The notes below the pieces were generated by a model. The model saw nothing but the letters and a program-made list of their open reading frames with translations. It did not search any database and was not told where the DNA came from. Positions 10,049 through 17,117 of a stretch of DNA of 64,000 nucleotides are shown here, one piece after another. The position numbers and the translations under genes were made by a program. Origin of the DNA: Acidipropionibacterium timonense (lineage in GTDB: Bacteria; Actinomycetota; Actinomycetes; Propionibacteriales; Propionibacteriaceae). The stretch covers positions 721,521 to 785,520 of the forward strand of contig NZ_LR027558.1 of NCBI RefSeq assembly GCF_900605005.1, written 5' to 3'. Each line of letters opens with the position of its first letter. Positions within the stretch are counted from its first letter, which is position 1.

Positions 10049-10713
10049 GGTCCGACCGGACCCGGCTCGTGCTCGTGCGGCACGGGAGGACCGCGTACAA
10101 CGTCGAGGGTCGGCTCCAGGGGCGTCTCGACATGCCGCTGGACGAGGTGGGACGGCGTCAGGCCGTGGCCGTCGCCCAGGTCATCGCCGACATGGACCCC
10201 GACGCCGTCATCGCCTCGCCGCTGCAGCGCGCCCACGACACGGCCAGGGCCATCGGTGCGCGCGCCGGGGTGGGCATCGAGCTGGACGACCGGCTCGTCG
10301 AGGTCGACGTCGGCCGCTGGGCCGGGCACCGGGCGGCCGATCTGCGCCGCGACGACCCCGAGTACGCCGCCGGCATGGTGAGCCCCACCGACTACCGGCG
10401 GGCCGGGGGAGAGACCGCCGGGGAGGTCGCCGAGCGGATCGTCGAGGCGTGTCGGGATGCGGTGGTGCGGTACACGGGCGGAACCGTGGTGGTCGTCTCG
10501 CACGGCTTCGCCCTGCGCACCGGGGTGTGCTGGTTGCTCGGCGGCGACTACGCGGCGTCGCGCCAGCTCGGCGGGCTGGGGAACTGCTCGTGGACGATCA
10601 TCGACCGGTTGGCCGACGACGTCGTCGAGTCCAAGGGGTTCACCTCTCCGTGGCGTCTCATGGGCTACAACTGCACGGTCCCGGCCGTCCTCGATGCCGA
10701 TTTTGCAAAGTGA
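10045..10713 (+). CDS. Histidine phosphatase (phosphoglycerate-mutase-like)
   Basis: Histidine-phosphatase superfamily protein, 222 residues. The start is the GTG at 10045, overlapping the rsfS stop (GTGA). The catalytic RHG motif is at about residues 12-14 (LVLVRHGRTAYN), and the second catalytic histidine is in VVVSHGFALRTG. Genes in this position behind rsfS are usually annotated phosphoglycerate mutase or glucosyl-3-phosphoglycerate phosphatase; the substrate cannot be decided from sequence. The promoter of tRNA-Ala lies over its last codons. Confidence 0.85.
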   Translation: MRSDRTRLVLVRHGRTAYNVEGRLQGRLDMPLDEVGRRQAVAVAQVIADMDPDAVIASPLQRAHDTARAIGARAGVGIELDDRLVEVDVGRWAGHRAADLRRDDPEYAAGMVSPTDYRRAGGETAGEVAERIVEACRDAVVRYTGGTVVVVSHGFALRTGVCWLLGGDYAASRQLGGLGNCSWTIIDRLADDVVESKGFTSPWRLMGYNCTVPAVLDADFAK

Positions 10714-10730
10714 CGGCGAACCGCTAGAGT
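10702..10730 (+). promoter_or_regulatory. Promoter of tRNA-Ala
   Basis: TTTGCA (10702-10707) and TAGAGT (10725-10730) are 17 bases apart. Transcription should start near 10737, about 50 bases before the tRNA. It overlaps the 3' end of the phosphatase gene and is host sequence, so the tRNA keeps its own promoter next to the inserted element. Confidence 0.6.
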
Positions 10731-10731
10731 T

Positions 10732-12573
10732 CTACGAGTCGCCCGGGAAACCGGGAGGCGCCTGAGACTGGCTTGAACAGCGAGTTTCCGGGGCATTGGC
10801 GCAGTTGGTAGCGCGCTTCCATGGCATGGAAGAGGTCAGGGGTTCGAATCCCCTATGCTCCACCAAGAGTGACATTTTCGAACCCTGCCCCGCAGACCAG
10901 CGGGCAGGGTTCGAAGTGTCTTCGGGGTCAGACGCTTCGACAGAGACGATCCGTGTGTGACCATGGGTGACGCAGTCCAACGCCGCCTGGACGGCCTGGT
11001 CGGGCTGGTAGCGGACGGTCTCCTCGTCGTCAAGGATGATCTTGTCGAAGAGGGCTCGGTTGAGGATACGGCGTTCAGCAGGTTCGCATCGCGCGTAGAC
11101 GTCGCCGAGATCGGTGAGGATGTCGGCGAGCTGGTCGAGGCCCTCACGGGCGTCCTCGTAGCTGGTGGCGACGTTCTCCAGCCGGTGTTCGATGGCGTCG
11201 AGGGTGGTGCGGATGCGTTCCTGCTCTGACTTGAGGAGGTCGAGCGGGATGGCGTCGGCGTAGTGGGCTTGGACGAGCTTGAGTCGCTCGGCGTCGAGCT
11301 TCTCCTTCTGGGTGGTCAGGAGTGCACGTTCGTCGTCGGTGGTGGCTTCGAGCTGGTCGAAGACGGCTCCGAGCACCTCGCGGACACGATCGGCCTCGTC
11401 GGGGGTGAGGCCGTTGGCGCCGTAGGTGGAGTCGATCCGGTCCTCGATGCGGTCGGTGAGGATGGCGGACCGCGTGCAGCCGTTCTTCTTGCGGCGCCCG
11501 GAGCAGGTGAAGTACTCGTAGGTGATGCCGGACTTGCCGGTGGGGCATTCGATCATCATCTTCGCCCCGCACGAGCAGTAGAGCGTTCCCTTGAGGTAGT
11601 GGTCGTGGGTGCGGGGCTTCTCTCCGCGCTGGTTCTTGGCGGCCAGTTCGGTCTGGACGCGTAGCCACGTCTCGGTGTCGACAAGAGGGTCGTGAGCGCC
11701 GTCGTAGGTGACGCCGCGGAACGTGACGCTGCCTTGGTAGTAGGGGTTGGTGAGGATTTTGTGCAGTGCCTTCGTCGTCACGGGCTTCGACGGGAAGGAC
11801 GGCGTCGGCCTGGTGGTGAGTCCTCGGGCTTCCAGCTCGGCGGCGAGGGAGGAGAGGGTCCAGTCGCCGGTGGCGTAGGCGGCGAAGGCAAACGTGATGA
11901 GGTCGGCCCGCTCGGGATCGACGGTGACGTCTCGGATCTCGTGGCCCTTCGCGTCGGTGGTGCGTACGTTCAGGTACCCGAGGGGTGCTTTGGCAGGAGT
12001 GCCGCCCATGCTGGCTTTCTGGGTCATTCCTTTGAGGACTTCTTGAGCGAGGTTCAGGGAGTAGAACTCGGCCATGGAGGCGAGGATGCCGTGCATGAGC
12101 ATCCCTGAGGGTGTCTCGTCGATGTTCTCCGTCACGGAGACCAAGCTGATGTTCGCATCCCGAAGCGTCGCGTGGATGATCGCGTCGTCGAGGCGGTTGC
12201 GAGCCAGGCGGTCGACCTTGTTGATGATGCAGTACTGGACGGGGTTCTCGGTGACGTAGTCGAGCATGTCCTGGAGGGCGCGGCGTTGCGCCGTCTTGGC
12301 GGACTCGCCAGGCTCGATGAACTCCTTGACGATGACGGCGCCAAGCTGGTCAGCCTTTCGCTGAGCCGCCTCGCGCTGGGCGGGGACCGACAGGCCCTCT
12401 TCAAGACCGTTTCGCGTGGCCTGATCCTTGGTGGAGACCCGAAGGTAGCTGATCGCAGGGACCAGACCATTCGTGTCAGTCGCGCCCGTGGCCTGCTGGA
12501 TCTTGGCGGCGGTGGCGGCGAGCTTGCGCAGCTCGCCCATATCGAATCCGGACGGGAGGGACGTGAGAGTCAT
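10732..12573 (-). CDS. Large serine recombinase (integrase)
   Basis: Site-specific recombinase of the large serine type, 613 residues, the probable integrase of the element that begins here. The N-terminal resolvase domain has catalytic S47 in ISYLRVSTKD and NKVDRLARNRLDD. A recombinase domain follows, then a zinc ribbon (YCSCGAKM...CSGRRKKNGC) and a long C-terminal coiled coil. The ATG at 12573 has an AAAGG ribosome-binding site. The last 45 or so residues (VEHRGFEPLTSSMPWKRATNC and on) are the antisense translation of tRNA-Ala and flanking host DNA, so the present C-terminus was probably created by integration. Confidence 0.93.
   Translation of the reverse strand: MTLTSLPSGFDMGELRKLAATAAKIQQATGATDTNGLVPAISYLRVSTKDQATRNGLEEGLSVPAQREAAQRKADQLGAVIVKEFIEPGESAKTAQRRALQDMLDYVTENPVQYCIINKVDRLARNRLDDAIIHATLRDANISLVSVTENIDETPSGMLMHGILASMAEFYSLNLAQEVLKGMTQKASMGGTPAKAPLGYLNVRTTDAKGHEIRDVTVDPERADLITFAFAAYATGDWTLSSLAAELEARGLTTRPTPSFPSKPVTTKALHKILTNPYYQGSVTFRGVTYDGAHDPLVDTETWLRVQTELAAKNQRGEKPRTHDHYLKGTLYCSCGAKMMIECPTGKSGITYEYFTCSGRRKKNGCTRSAILTDRIEDRIDSTYGANGLTPDEADRVREVLGAVFDQLEATTDDERALLTTQKEKLDAERLKLVQAHYADAIPLDLLKSEQERIRTTLDAIEHRLENVATSYEDAREGLDQLADILTDLGDVYARCEPAERRILNRALFDKIILDDEETVRYQPDQAVQAALDCVTHGHTRIVSVEASDPEDTSNPARWSAGQGSKMSLLVEHRGFEPLTSSMPWKRATNCANAPETRCSSQSQAPPGFPGDS
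10790..10865 (+). tRNA. tRNA-Ala (anticodon GGC), CCA encoded
   Basis: The cloverleaf folds fully: acceptor GGGGCAT with ATGCTCC (one G-U pair), D-arm GCGC/GCGC, anticodon stem CTTCC/GGAAG with loop ATGGCAT giving anticodon GGC, and T-arm AGGGG-TTCGAAT-CCCCT. The encoded CCA ends at 10865. The recombinase gene overlaps it on the other strand, so the tRNA's 3' half is the likely attachment site. Confidence 0.96.
10877..10915. terminator. 14-bp perfect inverted repeat beside tRNA-Ala
   Basis: TTCGAACCCTGCCC (10877-10890) pairs perfectly with 10902-10915 across an 11-base loop. It lies 11 bases after the tRNA, inside the 3' end of the recombinase frame. It can serve as the tRNA terminator. Its TTCGAACCC end resembles a tRNA T-loop, so it may also belong to the attachment region. 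Confidence 0.5.
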
Positions 12574-12665
12574 GGTGACCGCCTTTCACGGACCCCTGAG
12601 AGGGGTCTTGTGGGGCGCCGGATGGCGGTCACGTCAAGAAGCAGGAAGAACACCCCGAGTGCGGG

Positions 12666-12673
12666 GCTTAAGA
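12666..12673. repeat. Target-site duplication of IS copy 1, left
   Basis: GCTTAAGA immediately precedes the IS and is repeated exactly at 14135-14142, after its other end. An 8-bp duplication is characteristic of ISL3-family transposition and indicates a simple insertion that has not since rearranged. Confidence 0.9.
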
Positions 12674-14134
12674 GGCTCTTCAGGATCCAGGGTGTAGTTG
12701 TGACTTGACTGTGTGAGAGTCTGCTGTAGTTGGCCTGTGGGGCCGGGGTGCGTGGGGGGAGGACCCTGCGCGAGGATCGGAGTGTCTTAAGTCCCGTCCT
12801 CGTGAATCGCAAGGCCCTCCATGAACCACGCTACCTTCGGCGCCCCCGACCTGACCACATTCGCCCGTCTCGACGAACTCGGTCTGGAGGTCACCGGCCA
12901 GCTGATCAGTGACGAGGAGACGGTCCTGGCCTGCCGGGTCGTCGCCCCCGACGACTGGTGCCACTGGTGCGGATGCCAGGGGGTCCCTCGTGACACGGTG
13001 ATCCGCCGGCTGGCCCATACCCCGATGGGCCACCGGCCCACGATCCTTCAGATCCGGGTACGCCGGTACCGGTGCACCGGCTGCGGACACGTGTGGCGCC
13101 AGAACACCGACCAGGCCGCCCAGGCCAGGGCGAAACTGTCGCGGGGAGGGCTGGCCTGGGCACTGGAGGGCCTGGTGCTCGATCACCTTCCGGTCTCCCG
13201 TATCGCCGCTGGTCTGGGGGTGGACTGGACCACCGCCAACGATGCGGTGCTGGCCGAGGGCACCCGCCGGCTCATCGACGACCCGCACCGCTTCGAGGGC
13301 GTGGAGGTCATCGGGGTCGACGAGCACGTGTGGCGCCACACCAGCCGTGGTGACAAGTACGTCACCGTGATCATCGACCTGACACCGCTTCGCGACGCCA
13401 CCGGGGCCTCCCGGCTGCTCGACATGGTGGCGGGACGTTCCAAGAAGGTGTTCAAGACCTGGCTGGCCGGCCGCGACCAGGCCTGGCGCGACCGCATCCA
13501 GATCGTGGCGATGGACGGGTTCACCGGCTTCAAGACCGCAGCCGCCGAAGAACTCCCGGCCGCGGTCGAGGTCATGGACCCCTTTCACGTCGTGCAGCTC
13601 GCCGGCGACCAGCTCGATGTCACCCGCCAACGCATCCAGCAGGACACCACGGGCCACCGGGGCCGGGCGGGCGACCCCCTGTTCGGGGTCAGGCTGACCC
13701 TGCACACGGGCCGGGACCTGCTCACCGACCGGCAGGCCGCCCGCCTGGAACAGGTGTTCGCCGCCGACGCCCACGCCCCGGTCCAGGTCACCTGGGCCGT
13801 CTACCAGGAGATCGTGGCCGCCTACCGCGCCGAGAACCGTGCCGAGGGCAGACGCATCATGGCCCACCTCATCGACGCGATCGCCACCAAAGTCCCGAAG
13901 GCCCTGCCCGAAGTCACCACTCTGGGCCACACCCTGAAGAAGAGAGCCGACGACATCCTGGCCTACTTCGACCACCCCGGGACCTCGAACGGGCCCAGTG
14001 AAGCCATCAACGGCAGACTCGAACACCTCCGCGGCATCGCCCTGGGATTCCGCAACCTCACCCACTACATCACCAGATCACTCCTGGAGACCGGAGGATT
14101 CAGACCCCGACTACACCCTGGATCCTGAAGAGCC
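12674..14134 (+). mobile_element. ISL3-family insertion sequence, copy 1
   Basis: 1461 bp with near-perfect terminal inverted repeats: GGCTCTTCAGGATCCAGGGT at the left and its complement at the right end, about 25 bp in all. It is flanked by GCTTAAGA on both sides. It contains one transposase gene. A second full copy lies at 22078-23538 in the opposite orientation, and the left end of a third is at 63933. Confidence 0.95.
12821..14128 (+). CDS. ISL3-family transposase, copy 1
   Basis: 435 residues. The N-terminal zinc-binding region has C47/C50 (CHWC) and C85/C88 (CTGC), followed by a helix-turn-helix. The DDE catalytic core has D167 in VIGVDEHVW, D253 in VMDPFHVVQL, and the glutamate within SNGPSEAINGRLEHL. 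The C-terminus reaches into the right inverted repeat. It is intact and differs from copy 2 at only about five residues, so both copies are recent and potentially active. Confidence 0.95.
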   Translation: MNHATFGAPDLTTFARLDELGLEVTGQLISDEETVLACRVVAPDDWCHWCGCQGVPRDTVIRRLAHTPMGHRPTILQIRVRRYRCTGCGHVWRQNTDQAAQARAKLSRGGLAWALEGLVLDHLPVSRIAAGLGVDWTTANDAVLAEGTRRLIDDPHRFEGVEVIGVDEHVWRHTSRGDKYVTVIIDLTPLRDATGASRLLDMVAGRSKKVFKTWLAGRDQAWRDRIQIVAMDGFTGFKTAAAEELPAAVEVMDPFHVVQLAGDQLDVTRQRIQQDTTGHRGRAGDPLFGVRLTLHTGRDLLTDRQAARLEQVFAADAHAPVQVTWAVYQEIVAAYRAENRAEGRRIMAHLIDAIATKVPKALPEVTTLGHTLKKRADDILAYFDHPGTSNGPSEAINGRLEHLRGIALGFRNLTHYITRSLLETGGFRPRLHPGS

Positions 14135-14142
14135 GCTTAAGA
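14135..14142. repeat. Target-site duplication of IS copy 1, right
   Basis: GCTTAAGA, an exact copy of 12666-12673, directly after the right inverted repeat of the IS. Confidence 0.9.
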
Positions 14143-14185
14143 GTCTGGTGCCAACGACGCCGGTTAGTTGAGCTTGCCCAACAGT

Positions 14186-14389
14186 CTACCGGGCGCTGAC
14201 GAGAAGATCCCGGACGTGGGAACCGGCGTTCCCGGTGGTCGTGCCGTTGCCCGCAGCGCGCAGGGCGATGCGGATGAGAACCTCGGCGACCTTCTCGGCG
14301 TCGATCTCGCTGCCTTTGATGTAGCGCACGCGGACCGGCCGGTTGGCGTCCGACCGGTCCGTCGTGCGCTTGTAGGAGCGGACCATCAT
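14186..14389 (-). CDS. Small hypothetical protein of the integrative element, 67 aa
   Basis: 67 residues from the ATG at 14389, which is preceded by GGTGAGG and lies two bases after the stop of the DUF4913 gene, so the pair is probably co-translated. The sequence is basic at its N-terminus (MMVRSYKRTTDRSDANRPVR) and then predicts a helix (AEKVAEVLIRIALRAAG). I do not recognise it. It ends about 50 bases before the insertion point of IS copy 1, so it is not itself interrupted. Confidence 0.55.
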   Translation of the reverse strand: MMVRSYKRTTDRSDANRPVRVRYIKGSEIDAEKVAEVLIRIALRAAGNGTTTGNAGSHVRDLLVSAR

Positions 14390-14391
14390 CC

Positions 14392-14973
14392 TCACCCGCC
14401 CTGGGCACTCTCGGGGCGGTCGTGGATCTCGCCGGTGCGTTCGTCGATGCTCGCATAGAACGCGTCTTCGGCCTCTTGCCTCGGGTGGACCTCGTCGAGG
14501 ACGTACTGGACGAAGTCCTGATCCCGGTCGGTGATCGCGGTCTCGTCCGCGTGTTCGGCGGGCTCTTCCCCGGGCCATGTGGTTTGTCGCGTGGGGCGGT
14601 CGCGATCCAGGCGGGTTCCGGAGGCTGTCACCCAGCCACGCAGGCGTTGGCGGGCGTCAGCGAAGTCGCGGTGCCAGCCCAGCGGCGCGGAGCCGTTCTG
14701 GTCAGGGTCGTAGGCGCAGAGCCAGTGCAGGTGGAGGGCGGAGAGTTCCCAGAGGAGTTCGGGGTGGCGGTGCCAGTAGGGCGGGATGACGGAGGCTGGG
14801 AGCCCGTAGGTGTGGCCCAGCCAGTCGACCCACCGGTTCAGCTCAAGGAGTTCCTGCTCCAGGTCGGTGGCGGTCAACAGATTCCAGTTGACAGGGTGCG
14901 GCGGCTCGGCGATGAGATTTTGCGTGTCGTCGTAGTCAGGCTCCTCGTCGAAGCCCGGCGTGTGAGTGGTCAT
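14392..14973 (-). CDS. DUF4913 domain protein
   Basis: 193 residues from the ATG at 14973, which has a GGAGAGG ribosome-binding site eight bases upstream; a longer open frame to 15069 has no such signal. The core (LELNRWVDWLGHTYGLPASVIPPYWHRHPELLWELSALH, then YDPDQNG and WHRDFADARQRLRGW) matches the DUF4913 pattern often found on actinobacterial plasmids and integrative elements. The role is unknown. The C-terminus is acidic. It supports the view that 10.8-23.5 kb is a mobile element. Confidence 0.75.
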   Translation of the reverse strand: MTTHTPGFDEEPDYDDTQNLIAEPPHPVNWNLLTATDLEQELLELNRWVDWLGHTYGLPASVIPPYWHRHPELLWELSALHLHWLCAYDPDQNGSAPLGWHRDFADARQRLRGWVTASGTRLDRDRPTRQTTWPGEEPAEHADETAITDRDQDFVQYVLDEVHPRQEAEDAFYASIDERTGEIHDRPESAQGG

Positions 14974-15099
14974 GGTGCGGTCCTCTCCAGGTTCAGCGGC
15001 CGAGCACGGGAGCGCTGGGGCTCGCTGGCGGGGTTGGCCGTCAGGGACCCGGCGTGACACCTGACGCATCCTTCACTCATAGCAACGCGATAGTGGGTT

Positions 15100-16086
15100 C
15101 TACGAGGGGTCGGGGGTGTTCTCGTCCGTTTCCGGTCCAGGTGTGGCCAGATCCAGACCATGAGCCCGCCGCCGGTACTCATCGGGCGAGAGCCCGAGTT
15201 CGCGGACGAACTGGTGGCGGGCATGCGAGCGTCCCTCCCATCCGACCTGGCGGCCCACCGCTTCCACCGACCATCCTGGCTTCTCCCGCAGCAGGCGCGC
15301 CATCTCCTTGGCGCGAAGCGCCGCCAGGAACTACACCGGCGGCAGCCCGTAGGACTCGTTGAACACGCGGGCCAGGTGCCGCCCGGAAATGTGGGCGACC
15401 TGCGCCATGTCCTCCAGCGACCACCTGCGCGACAGGTCCGCTTGGATGGCGTCCCCAACGGCGACGATCTCGGGCCGCAGCGGCGGGAACCGCCCGCCCA
15501 CGCCGTCCCCAGCCAGGGACACGACGGGTTCGCCGGGCAGCTCCCGGTATGGCATCAGCGAGACCAGGTCGGCCAGGAACGCCGCGAACACCGCCTCGAT
15601 GTCGTAGAACCCGCCCCCAGCGTCCTGGATGGCCTCGGTGCGGTCCAGCAGGTCCAGCATGTCAGCCGTCGCCTGCGCGGGCGGGGTGGTGGCCCACATG
15701 TTGTGGCGGAATGCCTTGGTAGCGATCAGCTCGGCCTCGTGACGATCCCGCAGCAGCCCATTCAGCCGCCACGTGAGCTGGTCCAGCAGGTAGTCCAAGT
15801 TCACGAACGCCGTCGTCACCGTCGCGCTGCGCTCCGGAATCGCCCCACACAAGGTACCGGCGCAGACGATCACCAGCATCCCCGGCCGGGCATGGGCAGT
15901 CCCGTGACGAGAGTGCACGAACAAGCGGCCCTCACGCACCAGCATGAACCGCAAGCACGTGTACGCCACCGGCTCCACCACCCTGGTGGAAGACTCTGTC
16001 TCAACATGGATCGGCCCGGGTGCCCGCTGCCTGACAGCACCTGCGCTGCCCGGGAAGATCCTCTCCATACCCCCATTGTCTCGCAC
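15100..16086 (-). pseudogene. AraC-family regulator with an internal amber codon
   Basis: The frame from the GTG at 16086 encodes an N-terminal cupin-like sensor domain and the start of an AraC helix-turn-helix (WSLEDMAQVAHISGRHLARVFNESYGLPPV). TAG at 15333-15331 (codon 252) stops it. The same frame then continues without any shift as FLAALRAKEMARLLREKPGW through SVEAVGRQVGW and HQFVRELGLSPDEYRRR, which is the second half of the same DNA-binding domain. A single CAG-to-TAG change would explain it. It is divergent from the HTH/methylase operon and may once have regulated it. The truncated product would lack the second HTH. Confidence 0.8.
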
Positions 16087-16158
16087 TCACACCCCATTCG
16101 ACGGGGATCGAACACAGTTGATTCCCGTTCAAACCCGATCTGAAACGGTCTGATCCGC

Positions 16159-16164
16159 TAGACT
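16159..16164 (+). promoter_or_regulatory. Possible -10 of the defence-like operon
   Basis: TAGACT 49 bases before the GTG of the HTH gene fits the TAGAGT-type -10 seen at core promoters in this window. I see no good -35. It lies in the 126-base gap between the divergent AraC relic and the operon, where a regulator would be expected to bind. Confidence 0.35.
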
Positions 16165-16212
16165 GGGCCCGTTTGGAGCTGTGCTGCCCCTACCGATCCA
16201 AGGAGGCACCTC

Positions 16213-16467
16213 GTGAGCGAGCCCTGGCTGTCCACAGATGAGATCGCGGCCCACCTCGGCATCACCAAAGACACCGTCTACGCGTGGATCGCCGACAAGG
16301 GCATGCCCGCCCACAAGATCGGGCGCCTGTGGAAGTGCCAAGCCACCGAGGTCGACGAGTGGGTGCGCACCGGCGCCGCAGCCAGCGACAGCCCGCACAC
16401 ACATGACGGTGGTGGCCCCTACCCTGAGCAGGCAGGCACCGGGCCGAAACGGAAGGAGGGGCGATGA
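16213..16467 (+). CDS. Small MerR/excisionase-type HTH protein
   Basis: 84 residues from the GTG at 16213, with an AAGGAGG ribosome-binding site at ideal distance. Residues 5-52 (LSTDEIAAHLGITKDTVYAWIADKGMPAHKIGRLWKCQATEVDEWV) are a winged helix-turn-helix of the excisionase/DNA-binding-domain type. The tail is disordered. It is the first gene of a run in which every stop overlaps or touches the next start (ATGA with the methylase-like gene), so it probably regulates that operon. An excisionase role for the nearby recombinase is possible, but it is 3.6 kb away and on the other strand. Confidence 0.8.
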   Translation: MSEPWLSTDEIAAHLGITKDTVYAWIADKGMPAHKIGRLWKCQATEVDEWVRTGAAASDSPHTHDGGGPYPEQAGTGPKRKEGR

Positions 16468-17117
16468 ACGCCAGCGAGACCGAACGCCTGGTCAAGTCCA
16501 AGCAGCGCGTCGCCGAGCACGGCGAAGTCTTCACCCCCTCCTGGATGGTCGAAGACATGCTCAACCTCGTCCAAGAAGAATCTGAACGCATCGACTCCCG
16601 TGTCCTGGAGCCAGCCTGCGGGTCGGGGAACTTCCTCGTCCCCGTCCTGACCCGCAAACTCCTGACCGTGGCCGCCAAGCACGGCAAGAGCGACTTCGAG
16701 AAGCGCCACTACGCCCTGTTCGCCCTCATGTGCACCTACGGCATCGAACTCCTACCCGACAACGCCGCCGAATGCCGCGACAACCTCGCCACCCTGTTCA
16801 ACGCCTTCCTCGGCATCGACCAGGATGACGACTGGGCCCGCGCCGCCCGAGCGGTGCTGGAGGTCAACATCGTCCAAGGTGACGCCCTGACCATGACCAC
16901 CCCGAGCGGTGGCCCGATCACGTTCGCCGAATGGGGATACTTGGGCAAGGGAAAGTTCCAGCGCCGCGACTTCCGCTACGACGAGCTGACCCAGCGCTCC
17001 GCATGGGAGGCCGAAGGCTCTCTGTTCGCCGACATGGGAGCCGACCTCTTCGCACCCCAGACGACCTACCCGACGATGACCGTGGCAGACCTGGCCGGGC
17101 AGGTGAACGCCGCATGA
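16464..17117 (+). CDS. N6-adenine methylase-like protein lacking motif IV
   Basis: 217 residues, start overlapping the HTH stop (ATGA), ribosome-binding site GGAGG. After HGEVFTPSWMVEDMLNLV comes a textbook SAM-binding motif I, VLEPACGSGNFL (about residues 46-57), then YGIELLPDNAAECRDNL (motif II region) and VQGDALTM. Where N6-adenine methylases carry catalytic NPPY there is instead GPITFAEWGYLGKGKFQRRDF, and no NPPY or DPPY occurs anywhere. It should bind SAM but not catalyse alone. It resembles the next protein around the EVFTP segment, so it may be its partner subunit. What it really does is unknown. Confidence 0.75.
   Translation: MNASETERLVKSKQRVAEHGEVFTPSWMVEDMLNLVQEESERIDSRVLEPACGSGNFLVPVLTRKLLTVAAKHGKSDFEKRHYALFALMCTYGIELLPDNAAECRDNLATLFNAFLGIDQDDDWARAARAVLEVNIVQGDALTMTTPSGGPITFAEWGYLGKGKFQRRDFRYDELTQRSAWEAEGSLFADMGADLFAPQTTYPTMTVADLAGQVNAA

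Noticed and set aside
12680-14065. 461-codon frame antisense to the ISL3 transposase (also 22147-23532)
   Set aside because: Present in both IS copies simply because they are identical; no motif, and the transposase is clear on the other strand.
16213-16467. Small HTH protein as excisionase of the serine recombinase
   Set aside because: The fold fits, but large serine recombinases use recombination directionality factors of other types, and this gene is translationally coupled to the methylase operon. Kept as an operon regulator with the alternative noted.
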